This document shows positions 57,643 through 64,000 of a stretch of DNA of 64,000 nucleotides, piece by piece (positions within the stretch are counted from its first letter, which is position 1; every line of letters starts with the position of its first letter). Where the stretch lies: positions 1,393,501 to 1,457,500 of the forward strand of contig CM049997.1 of assembly GCA_016630955.3 (NCBI GenBank). Direction: 5' to 3'. The notes below the pieces were generated by a model that had not been told where the DNA came from, made no database searches, and saw nothing but the letters and a program-made list of their open reading frames with translations. The translations under genes were made by a program, and so were the position numbers. This DNA is from Didymella arachidicola (lineage: Eukaryota; Ascomycota; Dothideomycetes; Pleosporales; Didymellaceae).

Positions 57643-58056
57643 GATGTACAGCGAGCGGGCCAGCACAGCGAGCGGGCCACTTTTGCCAAGACCACACCAA
57701 AACTCCCTTCCTACACTAATGCCTCCCCAACAAATGCAGTTTAACGCGTTAAAAGAGTGTCAGATACAGCTTGCGCTTCAAGCTCTCAAATAAGACGCGA
57801 ACCTCTTAGTGCGACGCGCTGTAGCTATCTACAACGTGCCTAAAAGTACACTGCACCAACGACGCGCTGGACGACCTTCACGCGTTGATACTATGGCTAA
57901 CTCACAGAATTTAACCAGCGCTGAGGAGCAGGTGATTGTTATACGCATACTTGAGCTGGTTACGCGAGGAGAGTCCCCCCGGCTTGAAGTTGTGGCTGAT
58001 ATGGCCAATTCTCTACGAAAAGAGCGCGGTTTGGCCCCTGTTGGCCCAAGGTGGGC
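57643..58056 (+). mobile_element. Element D: 5' part of a pogo-type transposon related to A
   Basis: Starts right after the TA that borders element A, with a terminal sequence related to A's repeat (ATGTACAGCGAGCGGGCCAG, then CACTTTTGCCAAGACC). Its end is cut at 58056-58058 by element C at a TA. The second terminal repeat is not in this window. Confidence 0.82.
57719..58056 (+). pseudogene. Element D transposase N-terminal fragment
   Basis: ATG at 57719 opens a product close to element A's transposase. TAA at 57791-57793 replaces CAA, again a CpA-to-TpA change. The frame then continues through RRAVAIYNVPKSTLHQRRAG and VGPRWA, where element C interrupts it. The DDE core is missing. Confidence 0.87.
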
Positions 58057-58058
58057 TA

Positions 58059-58950
58059 CCGTGTCCGTGCGCGTGATGCCCGGATTCGCGTGATGCCCGC
58101 AAAATCAACGCAGCGCTCAACCAAAAATGAGGCTATACAGCCACCCACAATGACTATTATTATAAGAACTTGTGGTGTAGTAGTAAGATAATGCTTGCGA
58201 TTAACGTGTGCTATTTATATTTACTTGGAAGGGTGACGTTGCGGCCGCGGCGTGTGGTGACAGATGGGGCAGCTGGCAGAGCCTCCGCAGCTTCACGCAT
58301 ATTAGCCACATTAACTACACGTTTCTGACGCTTGCTCTTTTGTGTAAGAGGACGTGAGGCTTGCCTCTTACCCTTTTGGGATAATTGTATAGCTTTGGCA
58401 GCGTCGCGGGCTTGTTTTTGACGCTCTCTCTCAGATGCCTGTTCAGCCTTCTTCTCTCTCACAATCTTGGCTGCCTCTCGAGCTACACGTCTCTCCTCTG
58501 CGAGCCGCTCTTTGAGTAGCTTGTTATCAGCTCGGATTCTCTGCCTCTCCTGTTTTTGGTGTTGATGCTCCTCCTCCTTATGCTCTCTATCCCTTAGAAG
58601 TTGCTCTGCCCTTGCTTTACTATGGGGGGGGGGAAAATATAGCACCCCCCCCCCCTTTGTAGGTTGGTGGAGAGGCAATACCTTCCTCTTCTTCCCGTAT
58701 TTTGCCTTGACCTTCATCGCCTCTGTGAGTCCAGCCATCTCGTGGCTGAGGATCTCATTGGTGGCTGCTAAGTGGTGTAGTGAACGTCGGAGCTTCCGCA
58801 CCTCTCTAGTACTCTCATCCTTGGCTATCTCACGGATTAGGCTCTGGATTTTGAGCCAATCCTTGCCAGAGTATATAGAATTAGAGGATCCTGAGGACCC
58901 TGAGGCGTCGGAGTCGTCTGGGGCGAATCTATCGAGCACTCTGTGGGGGT
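58059..58950 (-). mobile_element. Element C: 3' part of a second pogo-type family, related to B
   Basis: Begins at a TA with CCGTGTCCGTGC, the same first 12 bases as element B, then has GCGTGATGCCCG twice 17 bp apart. It carries the C-terminal end of a transposase. The other end is missing, replaced by a C-rich LINE-like tail near 58941-58970. Boundaries on that side are approximate. Confidence 0.75.
58211..58950 (-). pseudogene. Element C transposase C-terminal fragment
   Basis: Open for about 245 codons. It aligns by eye with the end of element B's transposase: VLDRFAPDDSDASG against ILDRFTNDDSDTSS, RRSLHHLAATNEIL against RQSLHHMAIQNTLL, then a Lys/Arg/Glu-rich coiled coil. The DNA-binding and DDE domains are gone, so it is not an independent gene. 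Confidence 0.85.
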
Positions 58951-59580
58951 TGGGGGGGAGGGGGGGGGGGTTGATTGGTATTCATTTTACGTCTGGTTGA
59001 TGGAGACTAAGTCTACCATCTCGCCTCCCGAAGGGCATATACGACGTGCTAAGCTATGGAATTACTGTGCTAACACACTACCTTAGAAAGCATTTCTTGC
59101 GTACGCGGGTATTGCTACTATGTCAGAACTACAGCTCCCCGTCCAGTTGGGGAGACTGAGCAATTTGTGTACATTAGGGTGGATCCCTTGTGTGTTCAAA
59201 GGCAGTAAAGTGCCGTAAGAGAGTAGGGATGAGAGAGTGGGTGTAAAGAGCCGCTGCTCTGTCGAATCGTGGCCGTAGCTCTGCGCGAGGAGAGCTTTTG
59301 TGCTAGGCTTGGCCATGCCTGTGTCGAAGGAGATAGGTGTAGTAGGAAGGCAGAGCCAGGCCTGTCCTTCTTCTTTATCTCTCAGAAGTCGTGAGATGTA
59401 AGGCCGTGCTGGCTGCCTTGTTTGCGTGTTGAGAGCCGGTGCTCTGTCGAAACGTGCCGTGGCTCTTCGCGTAGAGAGCCTTTGTGTTTAGGCCTGGCAG
59501 GTGCCCATATCTTGTAAGAACAGGGAGTGGCAAAGCTGTCTCCTTGTCTTAACGGTGGTTGTGGCCTTCGACTGAACATG
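58951..59580 (-). mobile_element. LINE-like 3' end, copy 1 (diverged)
   Basis: Shares stretches with the sequence right of element B: ATTTTACGTCTnGTTGATG, GGGAGACTGA, TGTGTACATTAGGGTG and CAGTnnnnTGCCG. On the minus strand it ends in a simple-sequence tail (ACCAATCAACC then a C run) joined to element C. It has no RNase H frame. Two partly repeated blocks (TGCTCTGTCGAA and following) lie near 59254 and 59440. Confidence 0.5.
59254..59510. repeat. Internal repeat pair inside LINE-like copy 1
   Basis: Two related segments, about 59254-59315 and 59437-59500, share TGCTCTGTCGAA, CGTGnCCGTnGCTCT and AGAGCnTTTGTG. They are diverged direct repeats about 185 bp apart. No coding role is seen. Confidence 0.55.
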
Positions 59581-59794
59581 TAAAACTGAGTAGCGCACGG
59601 GCCATTTTGAAAAGATTTCAGCTCAGCGAAGAGCTAAAAGACAAAACAGGGCGGCGCGCCTGCCACAACGCCTGCAGCGGAGAGAGGACGTTGGGAAACA
59701 GATTTACGAAGGTATTTGAGTTGTGTTTGAACGAAAAATCGATGGAAATCGACCTTTCGCTGACCTGGAAAAGTTGATGTTCGGGGTGGGGCTG
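59581..59794. other. Unassigned sequence between repeats
   Basis: Short frames only. It may belong to the LINE-like unit or to an older insertion; I could not match it to anything else in the window. Confidence 0.35.
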
Positions 59795-59818
59795 AAGGGG
59801 TTGGTTGGTTGGTTGGTA

Positions 59819-59861
59819 CCGTGTCCGTGCACTCAATGCACGCCGTCAGTCAATGCACGCG
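59819..59861 (+). repeat. Element B left terminal inverted repeat
   Basis: 43 bp beginning CCGTGTCCGTGCACTCAATG. TCAATGCACGC occurs twice, at 59833 and 59850, 17 bp apart. Confidence 0.94.
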
Positions 59862-59908
59862 ATCGCGATTTCGTCCCAACTTCGCACCCCCCATAACTCA
59901 ACGCCACG

Positions 59909-61798
59909 ATGACTATGGAAGAAGCCCTTGCAGAGCTAGATGCTCTTAACTCTAGCGAAGAAGTTTGCTACGCGACAATAGCTAAAAAGCATAGTGTTAA
60001 TCGCTCAACGTTGTCGCGCAAGCACCGAGGTGTCAGCGGGTCGCGTGCAGAGGCAGGTTTAGCACGTCGCAATCTTCAACCAGAACAGGAGGCAGAGCTT
60101 GTGACGTATCTGGAGGGATTGACAGAGCAAAAGTTACCTCCTACAAGAGAGATGGTGCAGAATTACGCGTCTGATATCGCTGGACACCCTGTCTCCGAGA
60201 GCTGGGTCACACGCTTCCTCCACCGACACCAAGATGAGCTTACATCCCAATGGAGCACTTCTATGGATCGACAACGCCACGCTGCTGACTCTAGTGATAA
60301 GTACAAGGTGTACTTTGAACAGCTAGGCAGCAAAATCAACTTCTACGAAGTGGAGCCTGAGCATACGTACAATATGGATGAGAAAGGCTTCATGGTTGGA
60401 GCCGTTGGCAGACAGAAGAGGATCTTTAGCAGGAGGCTGTTTAAGAAGAAGCAGTTTAAGCAGATGCTGCAGGATGGTAATCGTGAATGGATAAGCTTGT
60501 TAGCGTGTGTATGCGCTGACGGCACAGCGTTGCCGCCAGCTCTCATTTACGCAGCTGACTCAAAGAACATACAAAACACATGGGTAGAGGATGTGAAGGT
60601 AGGAGAACATATGGCCTTCTTTGGAGTATCAGGCAGTGGCTGGTCAAACGATGGGCTTGGTCTTGCCTGGCTCCAGCAGGTGTTTGAGCGCTTCACAACA
60701 GCCAAAGCTCGGAGAAAGTACCGCCTGTTGCTTGTGGATGGCCACGGGAGCCACCTAACAGAAGAGTTTCTGGAGTATTGCCACAGGCATAAGATACTGT
60801 TAGGTATCTATCCACCTCACAGCACGCACACGCTGCAGCCGCTTGATGTGGTAATGTTTAAGCCTCTCAGCACAGCATACTCAAAGAAGCTGGCAACACG
60901 CCTTCACAAGCATCAAGGCCTAGTGCCTGTAACTAAAGCTGACTTCTTTGGCCTGTTCTGGGATGCTTGGGCAAGCAGCTTCACTGCAAAGAATATCTTT
61001 AGCTCGTTCAAGGCGACAGGTGTACACCCATTTAACCCCAATGTTATACTCGATCGCTTCACCAACGACGACTCAGACACCTCTAGCAACGCTTCAGAGG
61101 AAGCTCCTACATACGGCGGCGAGGCATGGCAGAAACTGAATACAGTCATAAAACGCGCGTTGAGTAGTGCCTCAGAGAAGGACGCATCTATTGTTCGGCA
61201 ATCGCTCCACCACATGGCCATACAGAACACCCTTCTACAGAGCGAAAATGAGGGCCTGCTTGACGCTCTTACTGTTAAGAAAAGGAGAAAGATGAAGGGC
61301 AAGTCTCTAGACCTGCTGCAACACTATGAGTACTGGGGGCCTTCAATGATGTGGACTCCTCGGTTATTCAGGGAAGCCAAGACCCGCATGAGGCTTGCAA
61401 GGGAGGAGCGAGAGGCAGACGAGAAGGAGAAAGCTGACATGAGGGAGCTTGCTAAGGCTAATAAGCTATACAATGAGAAGATTGCGCAGGAGAAGCGTGA
61501 TGCGCGCGCAAGGGAGAAGGAAGAGCGTGACCAGCAGAAGGCTAGGAAGGCTAAGGAAGTCGCTGAACGCAAGGCTGAGAGAGAGCGTCAAAGGCAAGCT
61601 CGCAACTCTCAAAAAGCTATACGAAAGCCCTCTATAGGCAAGCGCAAGGCTCTGGAGAAAGAAGCACCAAAGAAGAAGCAGAAACGTAGTGCTGGGGATG
61701 ATGTAGCTGGTGCCTCGCGCATAGCGCGTACGCCAACACCTCCACACCAAACCAACACTCGCGGCCGCAAAATCCTTCGGCCAAGAAAGTTTTGGTAA
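59909..61798 (+). CDS. Element B pogo/Fot1-like transposase, intact
   Basis: 629 residues with no stop or frameshift. An N-terminal psq-type helix-turn-helix (YATIAKKHSVNRSTLSRKH) is followed by a CENP-B-like helix-turn-helix (SESWVTRFLHRHQDEL). The DDE core has YNMDEKGFMVG (first Asp), LLLVDGHGSHLTEEF (second Asp) and STHTLQPLDVVMFKPL. The third acidic residue should lie in or after the last block. The final 180 residues are a Lys/Arg/Glu-rich coiled coil (AREKEERDQQKARKAKEV) and a basic tail that could be nuclear localising. No zinc knuckle is present, unlike element A. Intact frame and perfect termini suggest recent mobility (inference). Confidence 0.93.
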   Translation: MTMEEALAELDALNSSEEVCYATIAKKHSVNRSTLSRKHRGVSGSRAEAGLARRNLQPEQEAELVTYLEGLTEQKLPPTREMVQNYASDIAGHPVSESWVTRFLHRHQDELTSQWSTSMDRQRHAADSSDKYKVYFEQLGSKINFYEVEPEHTYNMDEKGFMVGAVGRQKRIFSRRLFKKKQFKQMLQDGNREWISLLACVCADGTALPPALIYAADSKNIQNTWVEDVKVGEHMAFFGVSGSGWSNDGLGLAWLQQVFERFTTAKARRKYRLLLVDGHGSHLTEEFLEYCHRHKILLGIYPPHSTHTLQPLDVVMFKPLSTAYSKKLATRLHKHQGLVPVTKADFFGLFWDAWASSFTAKNIFSSFKATGVHPFNPNVILDRFTNDDSDTSSNASEEAPTYGGEAWQKLNTVIKRALSSASEKDASIVRQSLHHMAIQNTLLQSENEGLLDALTVKKRRKMKGKSLDLLQHYEYWGPSMMWTPRLFREAKTRMRLAREEREADEKEKADMRELAKANKLYNEKIAQEKRDARAREKEERDQQKARKAKEVAERKAERERQRQARNSQKAIRKPSIGKRKALEKEAPKKKQKRSAGDDVAGASRIARTPTPPHQTNTRGRKILRPRKFW

Positions 61799-61906
61799 GA
61801 AAGTTTGTTCTATAGGTTGATAGAATGCTCCACTAAGTTATCCTGTAATACAAGCTGTTGTGTGTGGCTCTACAGCCTCAAGTCTCTGTAGCCCGTTTTG
61901 GTGATG

Positions 61907-61949
61907 CGCGTGCATTGACTGACGGCGTGCATTGAGTGCACGGACACGG
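61907..61949 (-). repeat. Element B right terminal inverted repeat
   Basis: Exact reverse complement of the left repeat. The match ends at 61907. Confidence 0.94.
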
Positions 61950-63130
61950 TATTGATTTTACGTCTAGTTGATGAGGATAGGGAGACTGAATAGTGTGTGT
62001 ACATTAGGGTGAGTCCTTTGTGTGTGTTCAGAGGCAGTTACTTGCCGCAAGAGTGGGAGAGAGGGAGAAGGGAGGGGAGAGAGAGAAGATAGGGAAGAGT
62101 AGGGTTGTTTGCTGCCGTTGCAGCCTAAGGTGAGCTACCGGGGGCAGACCTTGGCGTAGTACTGTGTGAGTTGGACAGAGGCTTCGAAAGCCTGTGGATC
62201 CCCAATCAGCACAGCAGTATACGCTAGGCTGTCGCTCCGGTTGCATGGTGGTATAGATGGTCGAAGTGGCCATCGGCTGAAAGATCCTTAGGTCTTACAG
62301 CAGAGGACGAGGTGCTCTGGCGTCTTGTCACGCCCGCATGAGCAAGTGAGTGTTGCGTCGTTGTGACTGAACTTTCGGTGGTACCAGGCAAAGTCGCTGT
62401 GCATAGATCGGATTGCAAGCAGTTTCGCCAAGATGGCTCTTGGTAGATCTAGTTCAGGTAGTTTGCTGTGTAGTGAATAGCCTAGCTCCCATCTTTTGTA
62501 CCAGGTAGAGAGGCTTTCTTTCTTCTCAGACCACCAGGTCTGCTGTGTGTCGCGCAGTGCTTTTCGAGCGATGGATTTGATGCCTGCTAGTGTAGGCATA
62601 GCAGCCTTTCCGGTGGGGAGCGATGGATAGTGGGCTTCTAGGTCTGCCAGCCTATCTGCCGCTTCGTTTCCTTCAATGCCCAGGTGCCCCGGGGCACATT
62701 TGATAGCGATGTCGTGGGTCTCCATAGCGCCGTGACACTCCAGGAAGGCCCATTGAGAGGGAGGGGATGCGCTGCCCTTCAGGCACCATATAACGGAGGT
62801 GCTGTCTATGCACAGCCAGATTCGGCGAGTGCGGAGCGCTGGTTGTCTTATGGTGTGCTGGAGGCCCCTCCATGCGCCTACTGCTTCAGCGTCAAAGATG
62901 TGTGAGGTAGGGTGAAGCGACCCGCGTCCAGTATGAAGTTGTTTTCCGTCCTAATACACGGCAAAGCCGTAGGTGACCCGCTTTTCTCCTTTGTGTACTG
63001 CTCAGAGCCATCTGAGAAGATAGTCACGTCTGAGGGTGGGAGGTCGGCCCAGCATTCTTTCAAGGCCTTCGCTGCGGTCTCTTTGTCTACGCCCATCGTT
63101 GGGTCTGTTTGGCAGCCAGGCGAGTAGTAG
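61950..63130 (-). mobile_element. 5'-truncated Tad-like LINE, RNase H and 3' end (copy 2)
   Basis: On the minus strand, from about 63130 down: PYYSPGCQTDPT, DVTIFSDGSEQ (start of RNase H), DAEAVGAWRGLQ, WLCIDSTSVIWCLKG, CAPGHLGIEGNEAADRLADLEA, then an end region with CSCGRDKTPEHLVLCC. That is the RNase H and tail of a Tad1-type non-LTR element. No reverse transcriptase is present. A frameshift lies near 62880-62930. The 3' tail continues across element B to a GGTT-repeat tract at about 59800-59816. Confidence 0.82.
62288..63127 (-). pseudogene. LINE RNase H-domain remnant (frameshifted)
   Basis: Two open segments in different frames, about 63127-62878 and 62920-62288, together restore an RNase H domain. 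The second Asp/Glu catalytic blocks (FDAEAV, CIDST) and the APGHxGIxGNExAD motif are visible. It cannot make a full protein as it stands. Confidence 0.82.
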
Positions 63131-63330
63131 GGGGCTGTTAGTATTGTCCTAGGTATCTCAGGCAGAAGCGATCCTAGATACTCCAGTATCCAGGACTCTA
63201 CTAGTACGATCTTACTCTAGTAGTATTACTATAAAAAATATTCTTCTATCTATATAACTAGTATACAGAGAAGTATAGGTTCTCTATGTATACTATATAG
63301 ATAAGAACTCTTCTAGCTTTATTTTTCTTT

Positions 63331-63367
<37 letters not shown>

Positions 63368-63556
63368 CTATATAGCAGACCTAGTTTCTTCTAATACAAT
63401 AGTAAGAGATAGAGAAGAAAGTACATATAGTATACCTATAGAGCTACTTTTGCTAGAGGCTGATTTTACTACTAGTGCGATATTTAAGCTAGGCAGAACT
63501 TACTAACGCCCGCTACCTACTACCTAGGTTAATTATATGAGAAGCACTTGCCACAC
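63131..63556. other. AT-rich block with 28-T run
   Basis: TA-rich sequence with many short TATA/TAGTA repeats and a run of 28 T at 63336-63363. No coding signal. The composition suggests old RIP-altered repeat DNA or a retroelement junction. Confidence 0.55.
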
Positions 63557-64000
63557 CTACTTAGGATTCAAAAGTACCCTTAGTTGGAAAGTATTAGCGG
63601 AGTGGAATGGACGTTTATCGTTTGTATGAGGCTGCGCATGTCTCCCCGGATTCCCATACAGAAAACCGACCTCCGAGATTTTTTCCGCCGCACGAACCCC
63701 GCGACGCGAAAATCGTCCCCCAAGCTGCTCGGAGCTTATATGAGAAGAGCAGGTGAGCCTCACGGCAGATCTACTCAGCTCAACTACTCCTGCCTCGGCG
63801 GCTGCAGTTAGCAATTCTCACAGCTTTAGCGGTTACTTCCTAGTCCTCTTGTCTTCGGGCACGATTTCCGGGCGGCGACTGCCTGAAGTTTGGGCTTCGG
63901 CCTCGGTATCTTACCAGCAAGCCTTGTTTCCTACGTAGCGGCACACTATGTTTACTCTGGTGGGCGTGTCTACACGGGGCTCGGCGACTCCTTTCTGCTT
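63557..64000. other. Unassigned sequence at window end
   Basis: GC content returns to normal. Short open frames exist on both strands but show no motif. It could be part of a gene or element that continues beyond the window. Confidence 0.4.

Larger units (their letters stand above)
59819..61949 (+). mobile_element. Element B: structurally intact pogo-type transposon
   Basis: Length 2131 bp, flanked by TA at 59817-59818 and 61950-61951. It has perfect 43-bp inverted repeats (59819-59861 and 61907-61949) and one uninterrupted transposase gene. Nothing suggests RIP inside the gene. It is inserted next to a GGTT-repeat tail of a LINE-like sequence. A related uninterrupted version of this junction lies near 58968-59000. 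Confidence 0.93.

Noticed and set aside
58211..58950. Stand-alone coiled-coil gene
   Set aside because: Aligns by eye with the C-terminus of element B's transposase and lacks the rest, so it is a transposon fragment.
1..64000. CRISPR arrays, operons, riboswitches
   Set aside because: Introns and eukaryotic gene families show this is nuclear fungal DNA; no spaced short-repeat array was seen.

Overview
The window looks like nuclear DNA of a filamentous ascomycete, probably a pleosporalean Dothideomycete. Genes are split by short introns (mostly 37-61 nt) with GTAAGT-like donors and CAG/TAG acceptors. The proteins are typically fungal (DUF4246, fungal Cdc6, Prp39, a Dnt1/Net1-like protein, a double zinc-ribbon protein). 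There are pogo/Fot1-type transposons with CpA-to-TpA nonsense changes of the repeat-induced point mutation (RIP) kind. The order is inferred from gene content; no species can be named from sequence alone. All gene models were built by hand by joining reading frames across visible splice sites.

Positions 1-34.8 kb hold mostly single-copy genes: a CDC6 replication factor, a DUF4246 protein, an FMN-dependent hydroxy-acid oxidase, a short-chain dehydrogenase with Arg for the catalytic Lys, a C2H2 transcription factor with a long GC-rich leader, a zinc-ribbon protein, the U1 snRNP factor PRP39, a secreted gamma-glutamyltransferase divergent from the mismatch repair gene MSH3, a flavin monooxygenase followed by an SfnG-like dimethyl-sulfone monooxygenase, the mitochondrial import motor subunit PAM17, an M50B-like membrane protease and a sugar transporter.

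From 34.8 to 55.5 kb there is a cytochrome P450 facing the sugar transporter, a peroxisomal-type acyl-CoA ligase ending in Ala-Arg-Leu, and then a run of minus-strand genes: a Ste20-like kinase, a disordered conserved protein, an F-box protein, a small cysteine-rich secreted protein made of two near-identical six-cysteine modules, and a Dnt1/Net1-like protein that carries two C2H2 zinc fingers.

From 55.7 kb to the end lies a nested transposon island. A complete pogo-like element with one nonsense codon abuts a truncated relative. That relative is interrupted by a fragment of a second pogo family. Next comes a diverged LINE 3' end, then a structurally intact pogo-like element with perfect 43-bp inverted repeats and an open 629-codon transposase. 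Last is a 5'-truncated Tad-like LINE RNase H region and AT-rich sequence.

Most likely new observations: the two-module secreted protein; the Dnt1-like/zinc-finger combination; the intact transposon together with a related empty site; and duplicated motifs spaced 16-17 bp in the termini of all four pogo-type elements.
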